Below, piece by piece: positions 24,126 to 29,893 of a DNA stretch of 29,893 nt (positions are counted from its first letter, which is position 1; the number at the start of each line of letters is the position of its first letter). Under the pieces are notes generated by a model. That model did not search any database. It was given only the letters and a program-made list of their open reading frames with translations, and was not told the origin of the DNA. The translations under genes and the position numbers were made by a program. Source of the stretch: Anaerolineaceae bacterium (GTDB lineage Bacteria > Chloroflexota > Anaerolineae > Anaerolineales > Anaerolineaceae); NCBI GenBank assembly GCA_014860845.1, contig JACZIY010000106.1, forward strand, positions 1 through 29,893. The letters run 5' to 3'.

Positions 24126-24896
24126 TTACTTTTGTTTTTTAAGAATGATTGTCACTTTACGATTTGGTTCTTCACCGACACTCTCTGTCGTCACGTATTC
24201 ATGATTTCGCAACTCCAGGTGGATTACGCGACGTTCATTTGCCGGCATGGGTTCCAGGTTCTGTCTTCTACCGGTGTGAACGACTTGCTCAGCCATTCTA
24301 CGCGCCAACACCTTCAATTGTCTCTCGCGACGTTCACGATAACCCTGCACATCAATCATCAAAGGAACCCATTCTCCATGTTCTTTGGCGACGATCAAGC
24401 TGCTGATGTATTGCAGAGAATTCAAGGTTTCGCTTCGGCGGCCAATTAATATACTTAAATCCCGACCCAGAATTTCCACCTGTACCATTTTCTGGTCCCG
24501 TTCATCGATTGGAGCAACAAACTTTGCTTCAACTTTTGCATCGATGTGCATTTTTTCAAGCAATTCCCAAACGACATCTTCTGCCAATTTTAAAACCGGG
24601 TCTTTTTCTGTTTCGACGAGGTCTGTATCTATTGAAGAAGGTTTTTCAACTTTAGGTTTTTCCGCTTTAGGTTTTTCAATTCTGGGTTTTGGTTCAGGTT
24701 TCTTTTCTTCCCCATTCCGAATAGAAAGTCGCACTCGCGCTTGTCGACTTCCTAACCCAAAAAGTCCTTTACTACCTTGGTCCAATATTTCAACATCCAA
24801 CATATCTTGCGCTATTCCTAATGTTATGGAACCTTGTTCGATCGCTTCTTCAACAGTAGGAGCTATGAATTCCTGGGTAATTTTTTTGTATTCCAT
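24126..24896 (-). CDS. jag: RNA-binding protein KhpB/Jag (SpoIIIJ-associated)
   Basis: Cytoplasmic RNA-binding protein usually encoded next to yidC and linked to cell-division and envelope control. Domains: Jag-N (residues 1-58, with GLFGLGSRQARV), a charged linker with EKPKAEKPKVEKP, a KH domain (about 100-180) and an R3H domain (about 185-252, with ERRVIHLELRNHEYVTTES). The KH loop reads GRRS instead of the usual GRRG/GKRG. 256 aa. Start ATG 24896 with GGA upstream; 15 bases after yidC. The family partner is KhpA, not in this window. Confidence 0.95.
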   Translation of the reverse strand: MEYKKITQEFIAPTVEEAIEQGSITLGIAQDMLDVEILDQGSKGLFGLGSRQARVRLSIRNGEEKKPEPKPRIEKPKAEKPKVEKPSSIDTDLVETEKDPVLKLAEDVVWELLEKMHIDAKVEAKFVAPIDERDQKMVQVEILGRDLSILIGRRSETLNSLQYISSLIVAKEHGEWVPLMIDVQGYRERRERQLKVLARRMAEQVVHTGRRQNLEPMPANERRVIHLELRNHEYVTTESVGEEPNRKVTIILKKQK

Positions 24897-24911
24897 TAGA
24901 GATCCAACTTT

Positions 24912-25715
24912 CTACTTTTTCCGTTTTGTTGATACAGCCACTGGTTTAATTGGTTTAGCGCCAGGCAGAAGATTTTTCCAATTGACTTTTCCTAACATTG
25001 CATATTGAGCAATACCGAGTAAGTTTGAAACTAAGAAGTATAAAGATAATCCCGAAGCAAGCGTTAATGCCAGATAACCCATGAAGAAAGGCATGTAAAT
25101 GTTCATCATGTTACCCATCATCGCCGTTTGATCTTTGGGATTCGAAGAAGGTGGCTGAATTAATTTTGATTGTACATAGGTTGAAATAACCACCAAAATG
25201 GCCAGAATCGGAATTCCAAATGAAAGGAAAGGCAGATTCAATCGTTCTGGTTGTCCTAAATCCATCCATAAAAATTGACTATTCAACGGAATTAGATTGG
25301 AGACATCAAGAAAATCAGCATAAACATGACGGACTAAATTAAGCACTTCTACTGGAGTTGCTGCTAATGCAGCGATAATACTCTGATACAAAGCAATGAT
25401 AATCGGAAACTGGATCAAAGTTGGTAAACAAGAAGCAAATGGATTAATGCCTTTTTCTTTGTAATACTTCATCTGCTCCTGGGCTAATTTTTCTTTGTCG
25501 CCCTTATATTTTTCCTGTACCTTTTTCCACTCCTCGTCCTGTTGCATATTCTGCATACCCTGGGCGCCTTTAATTTGCTTAACCATCAAAGGATGAGTAA
25601 TTAAGCGAATTAAGATCGTAAAGAGAATGATCGCAATCCCAAAGTTATTACCAACAATACTGTAAATAAATAGTATTACATTTATAAAGGGAGTAATGAT
25701 TATTGCATCCCACAT
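24912..25715 (-). CDS. yidC: Membrane protein insertase YidC/OxaI
   Basis: Inserts membrane proteins, alone or with Sec. The 267-aa short form lacks the large periplasmic P1 domain of Gram-negative YidC. It has five TM segments, the hydrophilic-groove arginine at R37 (TILIRLITHPL), the charged cytoplasmic hairpin (EEWKKVQEKYKGDKEK), and the GINPFASCLPTLIQFPI loop. There is no lipobox at the N-terminus, unlike Bacillus SpoIIIJ. The tail is basic (GAKPIKPVAVSTKRKK), as expected for ribosome contact. Start ATG 25715, 14 bases after the PQQ lipoprotein gene. Confidence 0.96.
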   Translation of the reverse strand: MWDAIIITPFINVILFIYSIVGNNFGIAIILFTILIRLITHPLMVKQIKGAQGMQNMQQDEEWKKVQEKYKGDKEKLAQEQMKYYKEKGINPFASCLPTLIQFPIIIALYQSIIAALAATPVEVLNLVRHVYADFLDVSNLIPLNSQFLWMDLGQPERLNLPFLSFGIPILAILVVISTYVQSKLIQPPSSNPKDQTAMMGNMMNIYMPFFMGYLALTLASGLSLYFLVSNLLGIAQYAMLGKVNWKNLLPGAKPIKPVAVSTKRKK

Positions 25716-25729
25716 TTTTTAACCTGCCT

Positions 25730-26782
25730 CTACTTTTCCGGTGTGAATTTCCAGATCTCATTGCCATTAAAATCGTAAGCTTTGATTACTTCATCCCCTC
25801 GAGAAATACCCAAAACCAACAATCCGTCAACAATTACTGGGCCAGTATACAATTTTCCAGTAATGGAGCGGGTCCACAAGATGTTTCCATTGAAATCCAA
25901 AGCAACCAACTTGCCATTTTCACCCGCAAACACAACACCATCAGGCATAACTGCTGGTGCACCGGAAACCATCTCACCCATCACATAGTCCCAAATAGCA
26001 CTTCCATCGGTGGCGGTAACTGCAAATATTTTCCCAGCAGTATCACCATAATAAACAACGCCATCATTATATACAGGTTGAGACCATAAGCCAACTTCGG
26101 ATTTATTCTTCCAGAGTATCGCGCCATTTTTTGCATTGACGGCGATCACTTCGTTTGCCAGCGTCGCCACAAAAATCGTATCTGTATCAAAGGATGGGCT
26201 ATAAACAATTGCCCCACCCATGTCTACTTCCCAGATTAATTGACCGCTTTTAATATTAATCGCATATAAATAATGGTCCATAGAAGAAAGGTAAACCACA
26301 TCTTCATGAACAATGGGGCTGGACCAGAGCGCATGTTTGGCTGTGAATTTCCACCTCAAATTGCCGTTCAGATCCAATGCATATAAATTATGATCCGCAT
26401 TCGGAGCTAAAATCGTATCTCCAACCACCAGTGCACCGCCAATATAGCGGTTGGAAGCGCCTTCATAGGTCCAGGATACTGTTCCTGATTGAATATTCAA
26501 CGCTGATAAAGTATTTTTGTAATCGCCAACGATTACATTCGATCCATTGATGGCAGGATTTGCATAATATGTTCTTGCTGCTTCAATTTTTTCAGGATAT
26601 CTCCAACTCAGAGACCCATCTTTTAATCGCAATGCATAAACTTGATTTGCATAGGCGACATAAACCGAATCCGCGTCTCCGGAGACACCTGGCCAACCAC
26701 TGGCATTTAAGGCTCCACTACAAGCGGATAAACTTAATGTCAGCATGACAAACATTATGATTATTAATATTTTTTTCTTCAT
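25730..26782 (-). CDS. PQQ-type beta-propeller lipoprotein (BamB-like fold)
   Basis: An exported lipoprotein of 350 aa: basic start MKKK, hydrophobic segment, lipobox LSAC with Cys at residue 21. The rest is a repeat protein of about eight blades, each with a Trp-containing strand (LSWRYPEK, VSWTYEG, LRWKFT, LIWEVD, ILWKNK, AIWDYV, ILWTRS, EIWKFT) and D/N-G turns, typical of PQQ_2 propellers. Without the PQQ-dehydrogenase metal and catalytic residues it is most likely a scaffold, like BamB. It lies between yidD and yidC in an otherwise conserved block, which hints at a role in membrane-protein or lipoprotein assembly; that is inference. Confidence 0.88.
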   Translation of the reverse strand: MKKKILIIIMFVMLTLSLSACSGALNASGWPGVSGDADSVYVAYANQVYALRLKDGSLSWRYPEKIEAARTYYANPAINGSNVIVGDYKNTLSALNIQSGTVSWTYEGASNRYIGGALVVGDTILAPNADHNLYALDLNGNLRWKFTAKHALWSSPIVHEDVVYLSSMDHYLYAINIKSGQLIWEVDMGGAIVYSPSFDTDTIFVATLANEVIAVNAKNGAILWKNKSEVGLWSQPVYNDGVVYYGDTAGKIFAVTATDGSAIWDYVMGEMVSGAPAVMPDGVVFAGENGKLVALDFNGNILWTRSITGKLYTGPVIVDGLLVLGISRGDEVIKAYDFNGNEIWKFTPEK

Positions 26783-26829
26783 TGAACTCTTTAATTTCAG
26801 GGGGTTTTTAAACTCAATAAACCTGATAG

Positions 26830-27111
26830 TCAGGGAACAGGGTCATAACCACCGGGGTTAAATGGATTGCAACGCAACACCCGCCAAATTGCCATCAATA
26901 AACCTTTTAGCGCTCCATGTTTATAAATGGCTTGATACCCATAATGAGAACAGCTGGGGTAAAAGCGACAGGTATTCGCTGGTAATGCTGGAGAAATAAG
27001 TTTCTGATATAAACGAATGAAAACCAATAAAATCCAGCGTGGAAAATTCCTCAGATTAAACGGTAAGGAATTTAAAGTAGGCTCATTCGGATACTCGTGT
27101 AGATAACTCAT
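26830..27111 (-). CDS. yidD: Membrane protein insertion efficiency factor YidD
   Basis: A 93-aa small protein that helps YidC-dependent insertion. The family block is complete: [14 protein letters not shown], then [15 protein letters not shown] with three conserved Cys, then [27 protein letters not shown]. The N-terminal 25 residues are an extension without an obvious role. Its ATG overlaps the rnpA stop codon by 4 bases (ATGA), so translation is coupled. Confidence 0.96.
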   Translation of the reverse strand: MSYLHEYPNEPTLNSLPFNLRNFPRWILLVFIRLYQKLISPALPANTCRFYPSCSHYGYQAIYKHGALKGLLMAIWRVLRCNPFNPGGYDPVP

Positions 27112-27461
27112 TCTCTTCCACTTTCTTCCAAAAATAATCCTGCACGCTTCAGTAAGTAGATCTCGGCTGCGATAATATCAATGTAAGCAGCATCTACAAT
27201 TGGTTTTCTTGTCAGAAACACCAGATCCCAACCAGGCTGAATATTTTCCATCAATCCGCTCAAACTGGCTCGCATCCGGCGTTTCGCACGATTTCTTGTA
27301 ACAGCATTTCCAACAGCCTTACCAGCAGATACTCCAATTCTGAGTAACCCATCAGGGTTTGGCAATTTGATCATAACGATGAGAGGATGAGCATAGGACT
27401 TTCCAGTTTGCTTTACCTTTTGAAAATCGTTTGATCGTGTTAATCGATAGTTGCGTTTCAC
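27108..27461 (-). CDS. rnpA: Ribonuclease P protein component
   Basis: Protein subunit of RNase P, needed for 5' maturation of tRNAs. [20 protein letters not shown] contains the RNR region, followed by RRMRASL. N-terminal [15 protein letters not shown] is standard. 117 aa. The start is GTG 27461, with AGG about 8 bases upstream; that ribosome site lies in the 3' arm of a 7-bp hairpin (27468-27496). It is 58 bases after rpmH and overlaps yidD by 4 bases. Confidence 0.96.
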   Translation of the reverse strand: MKRNYRLTRSNDFQKVKQTGKSYAHPLIVMIKLPNPDGLLRIGVSAGKAVGNAVTRNRAKRRMRASLSGLMENIQPGWDLVFLTRKPIVDAAYIDIIAAEIYLLKRAGLFLEESGRE

Positions 27462-27467
27462 TCATTT

Positions 27468-27496
27468 ACCTGTCCGTTCTTAATCTGATGACAGGT
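27468..27496 (-). promoter_or_regulatory. Hairpin over the rnpA ribosome site
   Basis: ACCTGTC and GACAGGT form a perfect 7-bp stem with a 15-base loop in the rpmH-rnpA gap. The 3' arm contains the AGG that precedes the GTG start of rnpA, so folding could lower rnpA translation compared with rpmH. Inferred from pairing only. Confidence 0.4.
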
Positions 27497-27519
27497 TTAA
27501 TCCGAACAAAGAATTAACT

Positions 27520-27687
27520 TTACCAGCTAATTCTTTTAACATGAGGCAGTGTAACTGCTAAACTACTGCGACCGCGAAGACGACGGCGTTTTAATACATC
27601 ACGGCCACCTTTGGTTGCCATTCGTGCTCGAAAACCATGCACTCGAATGCGATGTTTTTTCTTCGGTTGGTATGTCCGTTTGGGCAT
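27520..27687 (-). CDS. rpmH: 50S ribosomal protein L34
   Basis: A 55-codon gene. The product starts [19 protein letters not shown] and continues [20 protein letters not shown], the nearly invariant L34 sequence. After the normal end it has about 15 more residues ([15 protein letters not shown]), making it longer than the usual 44-46 aa. ATG 27687 has AAAGGA about 7 bases upstream. It is the first gene of the rpmH-rnpA-yidD-lipoprotein-yidC-jag unit and has a strong promoter at 27741-27769. Confidence 0.97.
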   Translation of the reverse strand: MPKRTYQPKKKHRIRVHGFRARMATKGGRDVLKRRRLRGRSSLAVTLPHVKRISW

Positions 27688-27740
27688 AGATTATTCCTTT
27701 CAAAGTTGATTAATCAAAACTAAAAAACCGACAAGCGATT

Positions 27741-27769
27741 ATTATACCGCAACGGAGTATTGTGGTCAA
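27741..27769 (-). promoter_or_regulatory. Sigma-70-type promoter of rpmH and the yidC block
   Basis: -35 TTGACC (27764-27769), 17-base spacer, perfect -10 TATAAT (27741-27746). A start near 27734 leaves a leader of about 45 bases before rpmH. The best consensus promoter in the window, as expected for a ribosomal protein gene. Confidence 0.85.
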
Positions 27770-27899
27770 ACTTGATCAGCTTTTTTTCACCTTTAATCCA
27801 GTTCAATCCTTCAGCAAACCTGGAAGTGAGCTTGCGATATAATTACTGGATGTCAAGGATAGATTTTACCAGAAATTAATTGAATTTGGAGATGAAGAT

Positions 27900-28853
27900 A
27901 TGTATATTCCACACATTACAAATAAGGTAGCAATTGTTGGTATTGGAAATGTTGGAGCAACCCTTGCATATGCTTTAACACTTTCAGGTCTGGCTACTGA
28001 AATTGTGTTGATAGATCGTAATACCCATAAAGCTGAAGGTGAAGCCATGGATCTGATGCATGCTGTCCCATTAGTGCGGCCTACCAGGGTTTATGCGGGT
28101 GACTATAAAGATACCCAGGGTGCAGCCATCACAGTCGTGACGGCTGGAACAGCTCAACGACCTGGAGAAACAAGGTTGGATCTTGCTCAAAGAAACACGG
28201 ATATTTTTAAACAGATCATTCCTGAAATTGTCAAATATAATCCAGATGGATTGATCCTGATAGCCACCAATCCGGTGGATGTATTAACCTATGTGTCCAT
28301 AAAAGTATCCGGGTTGCCTGCTCAACGAGTATTCGGATCAGGCACCATTCTTGATACAGCCCGCTTCCGTTATCTTTTATCCACTCGTTTTGATGTGGAT
28401 CCCCGCAGTGTTCATGCTTTTATCATTGGTGAACATGGAGATAGCGAAGTGGCTGTCTGGTCTCTGGCAAACATTGCCGGAATGAGTCTGACAGATTATT
28501 GTAAAACCAATCTTATGTCCTGTAGTGATAATGATCTCACCCAGATATTTACGCAAACACGCGATGCTGCTTACCACATTATTGAGCGCAAAGGAGCAAC
28601 CTATTACGCGATTGGAACCGGTCTGGAAAGAATAATCGAAGCAGTTCTACGCGACCAAAGTACAGTTCTATCTGTTTCAAGTCTGATACATGATTATTAT
28701 GCCCTTCAGGATGTCTGTTTTTCACTACCAACTGTTATTGATCGCGGTGGAATTGAAAGGGTGTTAAAACTTAAATTGAATGATGAAGAAAAAACTGGAC
28801 TGGTAAAATCTGCCAATATATTGAAGGAAACGATTCAAAAATTGGATTTCTGA
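27900..28853 (+). CDS. ldh: L-lactate dehydrogenase
   Basis: Reduces pyruvate to L-lactate with NADH in fermentation. NAD-binding GIGNVG at residues 14-19 with D40 favouring NAD over NADP. The substrate loop reads TAGTAQRPGETRLDL: Q86 at the specificity position marks lactate rather than malate dehydrogenase (malate enzymes have Arg). ATNPVDVLTY, GSGTILDTARFR (D152, R155) and the catalytic H179 in IGEHGDSEV are all as in LDH, as is KGATYYAIG near the end. 317 aa, full length. ATG 27900 has GGAG 8 bases upstream. It is divergent from rpmH and followed by a terminator. A TATAAT at 27838-27843 may be its -10, without a clear -35. Confidence 0.95.
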   Translation: MYIPHITNKVAIVGIGNVGATLAYALTLSGLATEIVLIDRNTHKAEGEAMDLMHAVPLVRPTRVYAGDYKDTQGAAITVVTAGTAQRPGETRLDLAQRNTDIFKQIIPEIVKYNPDGLILIATNPVDVLTYVSIKVSGLPAQRVFGSGTILDTARFRYLLSTRFDVDPRSVHAFIIGEHGDSEVAVWSLANIAGMSLTDYCKTNLMSCSDNDLTQIFTQTRDAAYHIIERKGATYYAIGTGLERIIEAVLRDQSTVLSVSSLIHDYYALQDVCFSLPTVIDRGGIERVLKLKLNDEEKTGLVKSANILKETIQKLDF

Positions 28854-28897
28854 AAAAGATTACGTATCTATTCAAGTAATTGCTTCAACTCCGTTTG

Positions 28898-28946
28898 ATA
28901 CCAGATGATCAGTTGTCAAGACCAGCATAAAATCTGGTATTTTTAT
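28898..28946 (+). terminator. Intrinsic terminator after ldh
   Basis: ATACCAGAT (28898-28906) pairs perfectly with ATCTGGTAT (28932-28940) over a 25-base loop and is followed by TTTTATTT. It begins 45 bases after the ldh stop codon. Confidence 0.7.
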
Positions 28947-29018
28947 TTGCACCTTTGGGAACTAATACACAGAGTTCTTCGTCTCATGCATGAAGGTCAA
29001 TTTTTTAAGGAGTATGAA

Positions 29019-29893
29019 ATGAGAAACATGAAACTATTATTAAGTATTATTTTGGTTGCATTTTTAGCTGCTTGTGGTCCAGGCAGTTCTCCCACTGTCT
29101 CACCAGAAGATATTGATAAAGCGCTGGATGCAATCCGGACGGAAGTATCTCAGACTTTAGCAGCAGATACAGTCAAAGAATCAACCGCTACCGCTTTACC
29201 GCCAGTACCAACAATTGAACCCACACAGGAAACTTTACCATCATCTACCCCATTACCGACATCAACAACAGTGGTTCTACCAACTCCAATACCCGCTACA
29301 CCTACTGCTACCGCAAGCGAACAACCGAAAGCAATGATTACCATCATAGGCGTTGAGAAGAACACAGCTGTAACAGTTCAGGCAGATCTTTTCCCAGCCA
29401 ATCAGGTATTCAAAATCCGGGTCGGTTCATTAGATAATTTTTTCAAGGATTATGTTGAAGTTGGAACTATCAATTCAGGCGCTGGAGGATCATTCAAATT
29501 CACTGTCCTTCTACCTGAAAAGGTAAAAGATGTTGAGAAAATCACAGTCAGATTGGATAGCGCTGCAGGAATTTATGCTTATAACTATTTCAAAAATGAA
29601 ACCAGTGGAACTATTCCAGCAGTAGCAACACCGATAACCAGTTCAATTTGTGAGGTATCTAGCTCACCTGCATTATCTGCAGTCATGAAAGCCGGAGAAG
29701 ATTTCGATGCCATCTGGACCGTGAAGAACATCAGCGGAAAAACCTGGGAAGTAGGAACCATGGATTACAAATACATTCGAGGAACTGAGCTGCACAAATA
29801 TGAATCACTGTATGACTTCAATGAGACGGTGAAATCTGGTGACTCAGTGAAAATCAGGGTGGATATGCTCGCCCCACTAAAAGCCGGTACCTA
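29019..29893 (+). CDS. Lipoprotein with Pro/Thr linker and NBR1-type Ig-like domain (3' partial)
   Basis: The frame stays open to the window end, so 291 codons are visible. The signal region MRNMKLLLSIILVAFLAAC has a lipobox LAAC with Cys at 19; after it comes a spacer and a Thr/Pro-rich linker at about residues 62-107. A beta-rich domain follows (about 108-205), then a Ser-rich hinge and a domain from about 217 on with GEDFDAIWTVKNISGKTWE, the start of the NBR1/N_BRCA1_IG Ig fold common in Chloroflexota surface lipoproteins. ATG 29019 has AAGGAG 6-7 bases upstream. It follows the ldh terminator, so it has its own promoter, which I could not place. Ligand unknown. Confidence 0.85.
   Translation, partial: MRNMKLLLSIILVAFLAACGPGSSPTVSPEDIDKALDAIRTEVSQTLAADTVKESTATALPPVPTIEPTQETLPSSTPLPTSTTVVLPTPIPATPTATASEQPKAMITIIGVEKNTAVTVQADLFPANQVFKIRVGSLDNFFKDYVEVGTINSGAGGSFKFTVLLPEKVKDVEKITVRLDSAAGIYAYNYFKNETSGTIPAVATPITSSICEVSSSPALSAVMKAGEDFDAIWTVKNISGKTWEVGTMDYKYIRGTELHKYESLYDFNETVKSGDSVKIRVDMLAPLKAGT

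Noticed and set aside
24006..24449. Plus-strand open frame of 147 codons
   Set aside because: Antisense to the pdp start, the terminator and the jag 3' end; no ribosome site or recognisable domain.
24385..25008. Long plus-strand open frame of 207 codons
   Set aside because: It is antisense to the 5' half of jag and the end of yidC, whose protein matches are unambiguous; its product is Ser/Phe-rich without a motif.
27688..27899. Possible chromosome origin upstream of rpmH
   Set aside because: rpmH often neighbours dnaA and oriC, but here the neighbour is ldh and I find no TTATNCACA-type DnaA boxes in the gap.
27900..28853. Malate dehydrogenase annotation for the NAD enzyme
   Set aside because: The substrate loop has Gln at the position where malate dehydrogenases have Arg, and the remaining motifs are LDH-like.
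1..29893. Mobile elements, CRISPR arrays, tRNA and rRNA genes, defence islands
   Set aside because: No transposase or integrase proteins, regularly spaced repeats, cloverleaf-like sequences or known defence proteins were seen; the gene content is housekeeping and envelope-related.

Overview
The window looks like chromosomal DNA from a Chloroflexota bacterium, most likely class Anaerolineae. This is inference: there is no rRNA to prove it. The support is an AT-rich sequence, Pro/Thr-linker lipoproteins with NBR1-type Ig domains, a seven-TM membrane regulator ending in a helix-turn-helix, an ABC-2 permease fused to a SpoIIM domain, and a type 2 IleRS behind a transcriptional T-box. It is an ordinary housekeeping region. 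I saw no insertion sequence, phage gene, CRISPR array, tRNA or rRNA. Nearly everything lies on the minus strand. The exceptions are the cut gene at the left edge, an HNH gene, lactate dehydrogenase and the cut lipoprotein at the right edge.

Left part (1-7.8 kb): the 3' part of a penicillin-binding-protein-like gene whose transpeptidase motifs are degraded; tyrS; a TIGR01777-type SDR; an HNH nuclease; then a minus-strand operon with a good promoter at 7732-7760 that runs CDP-alcohol phosphatidyltransferase, lgt, ABC ATPase, ABC-2/SpoIIM permease. Its theme is membrane lipid and lipoprotein work.

Middle (7.8-17.7 kb): ftsK is coupled to an S1-domain protein by an 8-base overlap. Upstream lie a membrane-bound regulator, a GNAT acetyltransferase, a membrane-anchored Ig-like protein, purine nucleoside phosphorylase (own promoter), threonine aldolase, rluD and lspA.

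Right part (17.7-29.9 kb): ileS has a full promoter, T-box leader and terminator. Next come a membrane protein and the conserved rpmH-rnpA-yidD-yidC-jag block, with a PQQ-propeller lipoprotein inserted between yidD and yidC and a pyrimidine-nucleoside phosphorylase after jag. Divergent from rpmH is L-lactate dehydrogenase, followed by a lipoprotein cut by the window end.

The genes fit together as envelope biogenesis (YidC/YidD/Jag insertion, Lgt/LspA lipoprotein maturation, two lipoproteins as substrates), translation (TyrRS, IleRS, L34, RnpA, RluD, S1), nucleoside salvage and chromosome segregation. The best leads are the catalytically degraded PBP domain, the swapped GXHH signature of IleRS, the permease-SpoIIM fusion, the membrane-tethered regulator, and several hairpins or inverted repeats at gene starts. 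Many promoters here are of the extended -10 type (TGn before the -10).
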